This document shows, piece after piece, positions 43,443 to 53,092 of a stretch of DNA of 64,000 nucleotides (the stretch's first letter is position 1; each line of letters starts with the position of its first letter). This DNA is from Flavobacteria bacterium BBFL7 (GTDB taxonomy: Bacteria; Bacteroidota; Bacteroidia; Flavobacteriales; Flavobacteriaceae), in the NCBI GenBank assembly GCA_000153385.1, contig CH672374.1, positions 1,304,544-1,368,543 of the forward strand, given 5' to 3'. A program made the translations under genes and the position numbers. The notes under the pieces are model-generated. The model saw only the letters and a program-made list of their open reading frames with translations, was not told where the DNA came from and did no database searches.

Positions 43443-44630
43443 ATGAAAAATAATTTATCTGATCGCATCAATAATCTACCCGTAAGTGCTACACTCGCAA
43501 TGGCTGCCAAAGCCCGTGAATTGAGAGAACAAGGTAAAGATATCATAGGACTAAGTCTAGGCGAACCTGATTTTAACACACCTGACTTTGTAAAGGATGC
43601 AGCGATACAGGCAATTAATGAGAATTACAACTCATATACACCTGTAGATGGCTATGTAGAGTTGAAGGACGCTATCATCTTAAAATTTAAGAGAGATAAT
43701 AATCTAGAATACACGAGAGATCAAATTGTCGTATCGACTGGCGCTAAACAATCGATTGCAAATGTAGCAATGGTACTACTTAATGAAGGTGATGAATGTA
43801 TTTTACCAGCACCATATTGGGTAAGCTATGCCGCTATTGTTCAACTAGCAGAAGGTGTTCCTGTAGAAGTAAGAGCTGGCGTAGAACAAAATTTTAAAAT
43901 TACTCCGGATCAATTGCGTGCGGCTATAACGCCTCGCACAAAAATGATCTTATTTTCTTCTCCTAATAACCCAAGCGGCAGTGTTTATAGTAAAAATGAA
44001 TTAGAAGAACTGGCGGCAGTACTTAAGGATCATCCTCAAATTGTTGTGGTTAGTGATGAAATATACGAACACATTAATTATGGCGATGGTCATGCAAGCA
44101 TGGCTAGTGTAAATGGAATGTATGACCGTACCGTTACGATAAATGGAGTTAGTAAAGCATTTGCCATGACCGGTTGGAGAGTTGGTTATATAGGAGCTCC
44201 CGCATGGATAGCTCGTGCATGTAACAAAATGCAAGGACAAATCACTAGCGGAACTAATTGTATCGCACAACGTGCCGTGATTACGGCATTAGAAGCTCCA
44301 GTTTCCGAAATTCAATATATGGTAGACGCATTTCATAAGCGTCGTGATTTGATACTTGAATTATTATCAAAAATTCATGGGTTCATAACAGATATTCCTG
44401 AAGGTGCTTTTTACGTATTCCCAGATATTTCTTCATTTTTTGGGAAAACCATCAAAGGTCATAAAATTGAAAACGCAACAGATTTCTCTTTACTATTATT
44501 AGAAGAAGCTCTTGTAGCCACGGTTACTGGTGATGCTTTTGGCGCGCCTAATTGTATAAGACTTTCTTATGCAGCAAGTGAAGACCAAATTACTGAAGCG
44601 ATTAAAAGGATTGATGAGGTGTTGTCATGA
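43443..44630 (+). CDS. Class I PLP aminotransferase (aspartate aminotransferase-like)
   Basis: A 395-residue fold-type I aminotransferase of subgroup I-gamma. PLP residues are Asn176 (SSPNNPSG), Asp205 and Tyr208 (SDEIYEH), the Schiff-base Lys238 (VSKAFAMTGWRVGY) and Arg246. The N-terminal LGLSLGEPDFNTP block suits prokaryotic aspartate aminotransferase (aspC/aatA), but related prephenate or tyrosine specificities cannot be excluded. The ATG of the next gene overlaps its stop (ATGA). Confidence 0.92.
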   Translation: MKNNLSDRINNLPVSATLAMAAKARELREQGKDIIGLSLGEPDFNTPDFVKDAAIQAINENYNSYTPVDGYVELKDAIILKFKRDNNLEYTRDQIVVSTGAKQSIANVAMVLLNEGDECILPAPYWVSYAAIVQLAEGVPVEVRAGVEQNFKITPDQLRAAITPRTKMILFSSPNNPSGSVYSKNELEELAAVLKDHPQIVVVSDEIYEHINYGDGHASMASVNGMYDRTVTINGVSKAFAMTGWRVGYIGAPAWIARACNKMQGQITSGTNCIAQRAVITALEAPVSEIQYMVDAFHKRRDLILELLSKIHGFITDIPEGAFYVFPDISSFFGKTIKGHKIENATDFSLLLLEEALVATVTGDAFGAPNCIRLSYAASEDQITEAIKRIDEVLS

Positions 44631-45169
44631 GGTCAATAGCTTTTTATTTAATATTATTTATACTTTTAAGTAGCTGCGCGTCATCAAGGAATAAAAACAC
44701 AATTGATTGTATTCAAGATTACAGCTTTTCACAAATTGAAACTCACTATGATGAAAGTCTCAATTTGGAATTAAGTTATCCATTAGGATTTATTGTTAAC
44801 ACTATAAATACAAATGATTTAGTTAAACTTAGCGCAGTTGACCCAAAGAATCTCTATTTAATAGAACTAGAAATCATTCCACTACCTAAGGATAAGAGTT
44901 TAAACAAAATAGTCAGAAATTATCTTAAAAATGATAAAAAATACCGATCAACCGAACTTTGGCGAGAGACCGAAAATCCGGTCAGAGGATTTCCAAATAT
45001 TCTAGTTAGAACTAGTTTAAAAAGAGAGAATGGAGATCGTGGACTAGCGTTAATTGACTTTTACAAGCCCAAAAATTCTGATTTGCTATTTATTCTGAAA
45101 GCCGAAACATACTGCGGTAGAAAAAGAATTGAAAGTATCGGTGCTTTAAATAGATTGTACTTTAATTAA
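44627..45169 (+). CDS. Lipoprotein of unknown function
   Basis: A 180-residue protein with lipobox LSSC (Cys17) and no motif I recognise. It has a single mixed alpha/beta domain with two cysteines (Cys28, Cys167). The local composition is more AT-rich than the aminotransferase. It is coupled to the aminotransferase by a 4-bp overlap, which suggests cotranscription rather than shared function. Gap 45170-45280 downstream shows no clear terminator. Confidence 0.75.
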   Translation: MRSIAFYLILFILLSSCASSRNKNTIDCIQDYSFSQIETHYDESLNLELSYPLGFIVNTINTNDLVKLSAVDPKNLYLIELEIIPLPKDKSLNKIVRNYLKNDKKYRSTELWRETENPVRGFPNILVRTSLKRENGDRGLALIDFYKPKNSDLLFILKAETYCGRKRIESIGALNRLYFN

Positions 45170-45280
45170 ATGATTTTAGTTATTCTTATTTCATAGATAA
45201 AATTCAACTCAAAAAAAATGCCAGGAGTCTAGAATACAAAAGTTAAAAATAGTTGTTTAAAATTTGAGGCTTTAAAGGGT

Positions 45281-46783
45281 CTACCTATTCCTCCAAAAGA
45301 ATGGAGTTAATAATATCAATACTGTAAATAGTTCTAGACGTCCTATCAACATTAAGAAAGAACACCACCATTTCCCCAGTGCTGGTAAATTTGCAAAATT
45401 GTCAACTGGCGATAGAGATCCAAATGCTGGACCTACATTTCCTAGAGAACTTAAAGCTCCACCTATAGCCGTTTCAAAATCTAGCCCTAGTGCAGCAAGT
45501 ACTGTCGCTCCTATGATAAACGACAACATATACAGAATAAAGAATCCCAAGATATTGAAAACGATACCGCTTTGTAATGCTTTACCGTTATAGCGCACAG
45601 GCAAAATAGCATTAGGATGCAATGTGCGTTTAAATTCCATAATACCATTACGTATTAATATGATGTGACGCATCACCTTTACTCCACCAGATGTAGATCC
45701 TGCACTACCACCTAAGAAAAACAGCCCAAAACACATGATTGTTAAAAACGGCGTCCATAATGTATAGTCTGCACTCACAAATCCTGTCGTCGTAATAATC
45801 GCTAATACTTGAAAACTTGCATGTCGCATTGCACTTTCGAATTCGCCCCAAACCATAGGGTGATCAATTGATGATAAACTTACATCGGCTTGAAAGTAGA
45901 TAAGCAACCCAGCAATAAGACTAAACCCTATAACAAATCCACTATACCATTTAAACTCTGTATCTCTTATAATTTTACTGAATTTCCCTTTAAACGCAAA
46001 GTAGCTCAAGACGAAGTTCATTCCAGCAATAAACATGAAAATGATGATAATCCACTGTATTACAGGCGTATCATTCCAGTAAGCTACACTTGCATTTTTA
46101 GTTGAAAAACCACCAGTGGACAAGGTACTTAAAGCATGATTTACAGCATCAAACCATCCCATTCCAGCGATACGTAGCAATATGGCTTCTATAGCTGTAT
46201 AACTAACATAGATAAGCCACAATCTTTTTGCGGTATCAGTTATACGTGGATGTAGTTTATCTGCACTAGGTCCTGGTGCCTCGGCCGCAAATAGTTGCAT
46301 TCCTCCTATTCCTAAAAGCGGTAGTATGGCAACTGCTAGCACGATAATACCCATTCCTCCTATCCAGTGTGTAAGACTACGCCAGAATAATATTCCATTA
46401 GGCAATGCTTCAATATCATTTACAACACTGGCGCCAGTCGTGGTAAAACCACTCATAGTTTCAAAAAACGCATCAGTGTAGTTATCAATTGAACCGGTAA
46501 ATATGTATGGCATAGTTCCCGCAAAAGCCATGATTAACCAGCCCATTGTCACTATTAGATAACCTTCTTTTTTATGTAATACCTTCACATGGTTTCTAGT
46601 AAGATACATGATTACAGCACCTATCAAAATAGCGACCGCACTAGCTGCTAATATCTCATATCCTTCATTCTCCCGATATAGTGCACTTACTAATGCACAT
46701 ATCAACATAAAACCACCATTAAATAGCAGTAATAAGCCCATGATATAAGCAATGATCTGATAATTAAGTTTAGTCATTGTCAT
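45281..46783 (-). CDS. trkH: Trk-type potassium uptake protein, TrkH
   Basis: Membrane subunit of the K+ uptake system, 500 residues with the four M1-P-M2 repeats. The filter-like segments TTTGASVV, STLSTGGFST, ITTTGFVSADY and SLGNVGPAFG are visible. The gene starts immediately after the stop of trkA (TAAATG), with an alternative ATG at 46777. TrkA supplies the nucleotide-binding gating subunit. Confidence 0.95.
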   Translation of the reverse strand: MTMTKLNYQIIAYIMGLLLLFNGGFMLICALVSALYRENEGYEILAASAVAILIGAVIMYLTRNHVKVLHKKEGYLIVTMGWLIMAFAGTMPYIFTGSIDNYTDAFFETMSGFTTTGASVVNDIEALPNGILFWRSLTHWIGGMGIIVLAVAILPLLGIGGMQLFAAEAPGPSADKLHPRITDTAKRLWLIYVSYTAIEAILLRIAGMGWFDAVNHALSTLSTGGFSTKNASVAYWNDTPVIQWIIIIFMFIAGMNFVLSYFAFKGKFSKIIRDTEFKWYSGFVIGFSLIAGLLIYFQADVSLSSIDHPMVWGEFESAMRHASFQVLAIITTTGFVSADYTLWTPFLTIMCFGLFFLGGSAGSTSGGVKVMRHIILIRNGIMEFKRTLHPNAILPVRYNGKALQSGIVFNILGFFILYMLSFIIGATVLAALGLDFETAIGGALSSLGNVGPAFGSLSPVDNFANLPALGKWWCSFLMLIGRLELFTVLILLTPFFWRNR

Positions 46784-48133
46784 TTATAAGAATAACTTTT
46801 CTACCTTACTGATAGATCGTGGTAAAGAACAAACCACAACTCGATCTCCTTCTCTAACTTTAAAACTTCCCAACACAATATTTCCTATTCCATCTCTAAT
46901 TACACCACCTATAATTGCACTACGAGGAATATTCACATCTTTAATAAACTTATCACACATAGGACTTCCCGCTTTAACGATAAACTCTAGCAACTCAGCA
47001 TTCATATTGTTAAGTTTAGTCATAGCTACGACATCTCCTTTTCTTATGAACCTAAAGATATTATTTGCGGCCAACAGTTTTTTGTTTATTAAAGTGTCTA
47101 TTCCTATACTATGAGAAAGCTGGAAATAATCCATGTTTTCAACCAGTGATATAGTCTTATTAACACTTTTTGATCGCGCCATAAGACAGGATAAAATATT
47201 AGTTTCACTATTACCTGTTACTGCAATAAAAGCATCCATTTCATGAATACTCTCTTCCTGTAACAATTCTACATTACGTCCATCACCATTAATGACTAGC
47301 GTCTCTGATAGCTCATCTGCTAGATCAAATGCTTTTTCAGCATTTTGTTCAATAAGTTTAACATTCACTCCATTATTAGATAAATGCTTTGCCGTCTGTC
47401 GTCCTATATTACTACCTCCTAAAATCATGACGTTTTTCATCACATGTTTAGTCTTACCAGTAAGTTTGTATAACTCTGCAACGCCATCAGTTGTGGTAAT
47501 AAAATATACTTGATCGCCTTCTTTAAACTGCGTATCACCACGTGGTATTAGTGTATATTGAGTACCAAAACGTTGTATCGCAATAGGCATAAAATGTACT
47601 TCTGGAAAAATCTCTCCAGCTTCTTGCACAGTCTTACCTACAAATTGTGCCGTGCGCTGTAAACTCACACCTACCATAGTAAGTGCACCGTTTTCAAACT
47701 CATAGCTATCATTAAATGCACTCTGATTGAGTAATAATTCTATTTCTTTACTCGCCAGTGATTCTGGAGAAATCAATTCATCTATTCCAAATTGCTGAAA
47801 ACCTATTTCATCCTGAAAATCTAAGAACTCAGTATTGGTAATACGTGCGATGGTACGCTTTGCTCCTAATTGTTTTGCAAGTACACAAACCGTAATGTTA
47901 GTAGTTTCACTACTAGTAACTGAAATAACAAGGTCTGCGTCGTGAATATTAGCTTCTTGTAATATTTTAATCGAAGTTGCGTCACCTCTTAACGCTCTAA
48001 TATCCAGGTGTGTATCTGCATAATGCAAATTTTCTTTAACTGGATCTATTAAGGTTATGTTTTGCGACTCATAAGAAAGGAGCTTTGCAAGGTGGAAACC
48101 TACCTCACCAGCTCCTGCGATAATGATCTTCAT
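46784..48133 (-). CDS. trkA: Trk system potassium uptake regulator TrkA
   Basis: Cytoplasmic NAD-binding regulator of 449 residues with two RCK_N/RCK_C tandem units. The first Rossmann motif is GAGEVGFHLA (residues 7-16) and the second is LGGSNIGRQTA. The start is the ATG at 48133; an upstream ATG (48193) precedes the promoter box and would add 20 residues unlike the family. It is first in the trkAH operon and diverges from ubiE. Confidence 0.95.
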   Translation of the reverse strand: MKIIIAGAGEVGFHLAKLLSYESQNITLIDPVKENLHYADTHLDIRALRGDATSIKILQEANIHDADLVISVTSSETTNITVCVLAKQLGAKRTIARITNTEFLDFQDEIGFQQFGIDELISPESLASKEIELLLNQSAFNDSYEFENGALTMVGVSLQRTAQFVGKTVQEAGEIFPEVHFMPIAIQRFGTQYTLIPRGDTQFKEGDQVYFITTTDGVAELYKLTGKTKHVMKNVMILGGSNIGRQTAKHLSNNGVNVKLIEQNAEKAFDLADELSETLVINGDGRNVELLQEESIHEMDAFIAVTGNSETNILSCLMARSKSVNKTISLVENMDYFQLSHSIGIDTLINKKLLAANNIFRFIRKGDVVAMTKLNNMNAELLEFIVKAGSPMCDKFIKDVNIPRSAIIGGVIRDGIGNIVLGSFKVREGDRVVVCSLPRSISKVEKLFL

Positions 48134-48151
48134 AAAATCTAATCTATAATT

Positions 48152-48180
48152 CAAAGATACTGGAAAGCTATAAAATTCAA
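48152..48180 (-). promoter_or_regulatory. trkAH promoter
   Basis: On the minus strand, TTG (48180-48178) is followed after 18 nt by TATCTTTG (48159-48152), a good match to the Bacteroidota consensus. The predicted leader is about 13 nt. Confidence 0.7.
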
Positions 48181-48222
48181 TGAGATAAGACAATTTTTAG
48201 CACGGTGTTGTTAATATTTTGC

Positions 48223-48232
48223 TTTCGCGAAA
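48223..48232. repeat. Palindromic repeat core (intergenic, trkA / ubiE)
   Basis: A complete 14-mer between the two divergent promoters. Confidence 0.9.
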
Positions 48233-48263
48233 GCGTAATTACACAAACCTCACTGCTCTACCT

Positions 48264-48271
48264 TATCTTTG
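48264..48271 (+). promoter_or_regulatory. -7 box of ubiE
   Basis: TATCTTTG. The TTG inside it would be a possible start (48269), but a promoter box cannot lie inside its own leader, which decides for the GTG at 48290. Confidence 0.6.
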
Positions 48272-48289
48272 CAACAAATTACTAGAATT

Positions 48290-49021
48290 GTGGCTCAAGA
48301 GGTTAAACCATATAACGAAGAAGATAGCAGTAAAAAGGAACAGGTGACTAAAATGTTTGACACTATAAGTGGAGAATATGATGGTCTTAACCGCATGATA
48401 TCCCTGGGACTGGACCAAAAATGGCGCGCTAATGTGGTAGATATGGTTGCTGCTACTAATCCAGATAGTATCATGGATATTGCTACTGGAACAGGTGATC
48501 TAGTGATACAAATGGCTCAAAAAACGAGTGCTTCTAGATTAATAGGTTTGGATATTTCTAGCGGTATGCTTGAAGTAGGAAAAATTAAAGTAAAAAAGGA
48601 AGAACTCGATAATCGTATCGAGATGGTCCTGGGAGATTCTGAAGATTTACCTTTTGAAGATAATTCAATTGATGCTGTAACGGTATCTTATGGCGTACGT
48701 AATTTTGAAGATTTAGAAAAAGGGCTATCTGAAATAAGAAGAGTTTTAAAACCGCAAGGTATCTTAGTCATCTTAGAAACTAGTGTTCCTACTAAATTCC
48801 CTTTTAAGCAAGGTTATTATGTATTCTCAAAATTAGTAGTCCCTACCATAGGAAAACTATTTTCAAAGGATAAGATAGCTTACGGATATTTACAAAAAAG
48901 CGCTTCTACTTTTCCATATGGCGACCGTTTCAACAATATTTTAAAGAAAGTTGGGTTTAATAATGTAGAACATTTTTTACAGTTTCACGGTGCATCAACT
49001 ATTTATAAAGCAATTAAATAA
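48290..49021 (+). CDS. ubiE: Demethylmenaquinone methyltransferase
   Basis: UbiE/MenG makes menaquinone by C-methylation. The SAM motif is DIATGTGDL, with family blocks VTKMFDTISGEYDGLNRMISLGLDQKWR and AVTVSYGVRNFEDLEKGLSEIRRVLKPQG. The start is the GTG at 48290 (MAQEVKPYN), giving 243 residues. It is 4 nt before porT. Menaquinone is the acceptor for NQR in this class, so the gene fits the respiratory theme. Confidence 0.95.
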   Translation: MAQEVKPYNEEDSSKKEQVTKMFDTISGEYDGLNRMISLGLDQKWRANVVDMVAATNPDSIMDIATGTGDLVIQMAQKTSASRLIGLDISSGMLEVGKIKVKKEELDNRIEMVLGDSEDLPFEDNSIDAVTVSYGVRNFEDLEKGLSEIRRVLKPQGILVILETSVPTKFPFKQGYYVFSKLVVPTIGKLFSKDKIAYGYLQKSASTFPYGDRFNNILKKVGFNNVEHFLQFHGASTIYKAIK

Positions 49022-49025
49022 TTAT

Positions 49026-49739
49026 ATGAGGTCATTTCTTATCCTTATAAGCCTTTTAATAGGTTTTCAAGTCGTTAATGCTCAATCTGTAAAAGAAAAA
49101 ATATCAAATGATGCAACTGGCGGACAAGGTCAGATTGATGAAAAAAGATATACCTGGGGATACTTTTTAGGCCTTAATTCTTATGATTATAAATTTGATT
49201 ATAATGAAGTGACTGAAGACATCTTTGTAGAAACTTCTATGGGTTTTAATGTAGGATTAGTAGGTGATGTAAAGATCAATAATTACATCAACCTTAGATT
49301 AGAGCCAGGTATTAGTTTTGTCACAAGAACATTGAATTTTGAAGACCCATCATTTACAATGCCTGGAGATTTTGAAAGGGAAGTCACCTCAACATACATC
49401 AATGTTCCTTTACTAGTTAAATTTTCTACTAAAAGATTAAATAACTGGAAACCCTTTATTGTTGGTGGTGCTTCATGGTCACGCAATTTATCTAGTAATG
49501 AAGAAAACCCTAATGATAATAGTGCAAATCAATTCCGTCAAGTGACTAATGTATTTAATTACGAGTTAGGCTTTGGGATTGATTTTTACTTATACTACTT
49601 TAAGTTCACTCCTTCAATAAGAGGTGTATTTGCTATAAATGATGAATTAGTTAGAGATGTTGATCCTAATAGTCCCTATACAGGCAATATATCTAGTATG
49701 CAGTCTAGAGGGATTTTCTTAAATTTTACTTTTCAGTAG
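49026..49739 (+). CDS. porT: PorT family T9SS/gliding outer membrane protein
   Basis: From the ATG at 49026 (MRSFLILISLL), a signal peptide ends in NAQ and an eight-strand barrel follows. The YTWGYFLGLNSYDYKFDY, GFNVGLVGDVKINNYINLRLEPG and GFGIDFYLYYFKFTPSIRGVF blocks suit PorT/SprT, needed for type IX secretion and gliding in Flavobacteria. It directly follows ubiE, an arrangement I remember from this class. Its 3' end overlaps the convergent rRNA methyltransferase gene by 14 bp. Confidence 0.9.
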   Translation: MRSFLILISLLIGFQVVNAQSVKEKISNDATGGQGQIDEKRYTWGYFLGLNSYDYKFDYNEVTEDIFVETSMGFNVGLVGDVKINNYINLRLEPGISFVTRTLNFEDPSFTMPGDFEREVTSTYINVPLLVKFSTKRLNNWKPFIVGGASWSRNLSSNEENPNDNSANQFRQVTNVFNYELGFGIDFYLYYFKFTPSIRGVFAINDELVRDVDPNSPYTGNISSMQSRGIFLNFTFQ

Positions 49740-50454
49740 AACGTCTCCATTCTCCTAGAACCACGGCTGTAGCCATTGCGACATTAAGACTTTCTGTACT
49801 AGGTTGAGAACCGTATTGTGGAATACTTATTTTATTACCCAATTTCATAATCTCTTCTGAAATACCGGCAGATTCATTTCCCATTACCAAGATGCCATGA
49901 TCTGGTAAATTTGTTTCATATATTGAAACACCATTCATAGCTGTTGTAAATATTTTTGAAGACGCGTCTTGCAAAAACTCTTCTAGATTTACATAATCAA
50001 CTTGTACTCTACCTAAAGATGCCATTGATGCCTGCACACACTTTGGGTTAAATACATCAACTGTTTCTGTAGAACATATGATTTGCTTAACATCAAACCA
50101 ATCACATAATCTAATAATTGTACCTAGATTACCAGGATCTTTTACATCATCCAGCGCTACAGTTAAACCAGATAAATTAATTTCTCTTTTTAATGGCATT
50201 TCAAATACTGCAAGGTAGCCTGGAGGCGTTTTCAATGTAGAAATATTTGCCATATCTTTTTTAGAGATGATATCTGTAGGTAAAGAATCTAAGGCATGAT
50301 GACCTTCCGTAACGAGAACTTGTTGACGTACTAAATCAGTTTGAGATAATTCTAGAATCGACTTATAACCTTCTACTAAAAAAAGCTGGTGATCGTCACG
50401 ATTCTTTTTACGTGATAGTCCTTTGAGAAGTTTTAATCTGCTTTTTGTAACCAT
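49726..50454 (-). CDS. TrmH/SpoU-family RNA methyltransferase
   Basis: A 242-residue SPOUT enzyme. The N-terminal substrate-binding part LKGLSRKKNRDDHQLFLVEGYKSILEL is followed by the trefoil-knot motifs VALDDVKDPGNLGTIIRLCDWF, LVMGNESAGIS and IPQYGSQPSTESLNVAMATAVVLGEW. It probably methylates 2'-O of a ribose in 23S rRNA or tRNA. The exact target cannot be told. It overlaps porT at the 3' end. Confidence 0.9.
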   Translation of the reverse strand: MVTKSRLKLLKGLSRKKNRDDHQLFLVEGYKSILELSQTDLVRQQVLVTEGHHALDSLPTDIISKKDMANISTLKTPPGYLAVFEMPLKREINLSGLTVALDDVKDPGNLGTIIRLCDWFDVKQIICSTETVDVFNPKCVQASMASLGRVQVDYVNLEEFLQDASSKIFTTAMNGVSIYETNLPDHGILVMGNESAGISEEIMKLGNKISIPQYGSQPSTESLNVAMATAVVLGEWRRSTEK

Positions 50455-50463
50455 TTATAATTG

Positions 50464-50471
50464 TATTTTTG
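50464..50471 (+). promoter_or_regulatory. -7 box of tamL
   Basis: TATTTTTG ends 9 nt before the ATG at 50481, so the predicted transcript start (about 50478) is almost at the start codon. Confidence 0.55.
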
Positions 50472-50480
50472 ACCATCTAT

Positions 50481-53033
50481 ATGAAGAAAACAAGTCTACT
50501 TGCAAAAATAGGTTTAATTATTACGGTTGTCATAGTAATATCCTCTTGTAATGCTATTAAACGCGTTCCAGAAGGGAAAAAACTATTGATAGATAACACT
50601 ATACTGGTAGACAGCATCGCTCCTAAGGATCCAAGAGTGAAAAACTTATTAGTTCAACAACCTAATAATCGAATCTTAACGGTTCCGGTAGGTCTTCATT
50701 TTTACAACTTGGCCAGACCGCATAGAGACTCTATTTATTTAAAATGGATGCAAGAAAATCCTAAAGGTCTTGAGCGTCGCAATAAAATTTTATCAGAGAA
50801 GCAAACCATTCAATTGGGTCAAGGTTTAGTAGACTTTAACAATTGGATCAAACGCACAGGTGAAGAACCTGCGATTTTAGAATATGACGACATTACTAAA
50901 TCTAAAGAACGACTTAGAGCTTGGTATTGGAATCAAGGATGGTTTAATACTGAAGTTTCACATGAGGTAATAGATAGTGACAAAAAACAAAGAGCAGAAG
51001 TTGTTTACACCATAAATAAACATCAAGCTTACAAGGTGGATAGTATTAAAGCACGTATCTCTTCACCACTTGTGGACTCATTATATCGCGCGCATTTAAA
51101 AGATCAACTCATCAAGACAGGTGAGCAATATTACACTCCAGATTTTAATGCAGAGCGTGATCGATTAATGACTTTATTCCGTAATAACGGAGTTTATTAC
51201 ATGGAAAAAGAATTCATCAAATTTGAAGGTGATACTGTAAAAACTAATCATAAAGCAAATATTGCAGTAATCATAGGTGATCGAGAAATTAAAGTCGCAG
51301 ACTCCATCATTGAAAAGCCTTTTCTTATTCACAAAATCAGTAAAATAAATGTATTTCCTGATTATGAGGAAGCTATGGAAGGACGTATTCCAGACACAAC
51401 TCGATTTAAGGATGTCAACATCATAAGATATGGAGAGAGAAAATATAGAAATTTTGTACTTGCAGACGCTATATTTTTTCATGAAGGCGATATCTATAGA
51501 GATATAGATCGTGATCGTACATTTAATAGGATCACAGAATTAAAAAGCTTCTTTACACCATCTATAAGATTAGAGGTCGACCCAGCAGATTCTACTGGCG
51601 TCAATTTAATTGCTAATATTCTTCTGACTTCTAAAAAGAAATTTTTCCTTAAGAACAGTGCAGAAACAACACATAGTAACATTCAAGCACTAGGTATAGG
51701 TTTAAATAGTTCACTAGTTATAAGAAACCTTTTCCAAGGAAGTGAATTGTTAGACATTAATTTTAGAGGTAGTATAGGCGCCAGTGCAGATGGCGCATCA
51801 GGAGACTCTCGATTTTTTGACCTTCAAGAATATGGAGCCGATGCTCGCTTAAGTTTCCCTCGTTTATTTTTCCCTGTTAAAACAGAAAAATTAATCCCTA
51901 AGTATATGTCGCCCAGCACAAACTTTTCTGTAGGTTTTGTTAGTCAAACTAATATAGGATTAGATAAAACAAGTTTTAATAGCATTTTAAGCTATAGATG
52001 GAAACCTAAACCTACTAACACCAGTCGTTTTGATTTAATTAATGCACAATATGTACGCAACTTAGATCCCGGAGATTTCTTTAATGTCTATAATAGTACT
52101 TACAATAGTCTCAATACCGTTGCTGAAGACTTAAACATTAACAATCCTATTTATCTAAACGACGACAACAATTTAAGTATTCCTGATGGTACATCTCTAT
52201 TTACTAGAGATGTATTGAATGGCAGTATCACCACTACGAGCGATCAACGAGAAACCGTACGTAACATAGAAGAACGTAGAGATCGACTTACACAAAACAA
52301 CCTTATTGTTTCCACTAGTTACAACTGGATTAGAAATACACAAAAAGGGTTATACGATGATGACTATTCTTTATTAAGCATAAGAGTTGAGTCTGCAGGA
52401 AATGTTTTGGCCGGTATTACTTCTCTAGTTGGAGAACCTACTAATAGTGACGGGAATAGAACTGCGTTTGGAGTAGAGTATTCTCAATATGCAAAAACAG
52501 AAATAGACTATATTAAACACTGGCAGCTTTTTAGCAATAATGTATTTGCCATAAGAGCCTTCGGTGGTATCGCTATTCCTTACGGTAATTCAGACAACAT
52601 TCCTTTTACTCGATCATTTTTTGGTGGTGGACCTAATGATAATAGAGCATGGCAAGCCTACGAATTAGGACCTGGTAGTACAGGTGGGATTAATGATTTT
52701 AACGAAGCAAATATGAAACTTGCTTTCAATGGCGAGTATCGATTTACAATTACCGGTAGCTTTAAAGGTGCCCTTTTTGTTGATGCTGGAAATATATGGA
52801 ACGTATTAGATAACGAGGATAATCCTGACGCACAATTTAAAGGCCTTGCAGATTTATCCACGATATCAGTAGGATCAGGATTTGGAATCAGATACGACTT
52901 TGGATTCTTTGTATTGAGATTAGACACTGGATTTAAAACTTTTAATCCAGCCCTAGAAGAAGGTCGCAGATGGTTTAAAGAAATAAAAATACCTAAGGCA
53001 GTATTTAACGTAGGTATCAATTATCCGTTCTAG
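50481..53033 (+). CDS. tamL: TamL (BamA/TamA-superfamily outer membrane lipoprotein)
   Basis: A 850-residue lipidated Omp85-family protein, as is characteristic of Bacteroidota TamL. A type II signal peptide ends in VISSC, followed by NAIKRVPEGKKLL. POTRA-like domains span about 25-400, and the C-terminal 16-strand barrel ends in FNVGINYPF. Family members help to assemble outer membrane proteins, together with TamB. The start is the ATG at 50481, because an upstream TTG is part of the promoter box. Confidence 0.92.
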   Translation: MKKTSLLAKIGLIITVVIVISSCNAIKRVPEGKKLLIDNTILVDSIAPKDPRVKNLLVQQPNNRILTVPVGLHFYNLARPHRDSIYLKWMQENPKGLERRNKILSEKQTIQLGQGLVDFNNWIKRTGEEPAILEYDDITKSKERLRAWYWNQGWFNTEVSHEVIDSDKKQRAEVVYTINKHQAYKVDSIKARISSPLVDSLYRAHLKDQLIKTGEQYYTPDFNAERDRLMTLFRNNGVYYMEKEFIKFEGDTVKTNHKANIAVIIGDREIKVADSIIEKPFLIHKISKINVFPDYEEAMEGRIPDTTRFKDVNIIRYGERKYRNFVLADAIFFHEGDIYRDIDRDRTFNRITELKSFFTPSIRLEVDPADSTGVNLIANILLTSKKKFFLKNSAETTHSNIQALGIGLNSSLVIRNLFQGSELLDINFRGSIGASADGASGDSRFFDLQEYGADARLSFPRLFFPVKTEKLIPKYMSPSTNFSVGFVSQTNIGLDKTSFNSILSYRWKPKPTNTSRFDLINAQYVRNLDPGDFFNVYNSTYNSLNTVAEDLNINNPIYLNDDNNLSIPDGTSLFTRDVLNGSITTTSDQRETVRNIEERRDRLTQNNLIVSTSYNWIRNTQKGLYDDDYSLLSIRVESAGNVLAGITSLVGEPTNSDGNRTAFGVEYSQYAKTEIDYIKHWQLFSNNVFAIRAFGGIAIPYGNSDNIPFTRSFFGGGPNDNRAWQAYELGPGSTGGINDFNEANMKLAFNGEYRFTITGSFKGALFVDAGNIWNVLDNEDNPDAQFKGLADLSTISVGSGFGIRYDFGFFVLRLDTGFKTFNPALEEGRRWFKEIKIPKAVFNVGINYPF

Positions 53034-53062
53034 TATCGGGTTCATCGAGCCTATATTTTCCT

Positions 53063-53070
53063 TACTTTTG
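53063..53070 (+). promoter_or_regulatory. -7 box of fba
   Basis: TACTTTTG matches TAnnTTTG, 22 nt before the ATG at 53093. Confidence 0.55.
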
Positions 53071-53092
53071 TAATCCAACTTTAAGAAATATC

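Noticed and set aside
48269-48289. In-frame TTG upstream of ubiE as a possible start codon
   Set aside because: It is part of the TATCTTTG promoter box, and the added residues are not like the family. The GTG at 48290 fits better.
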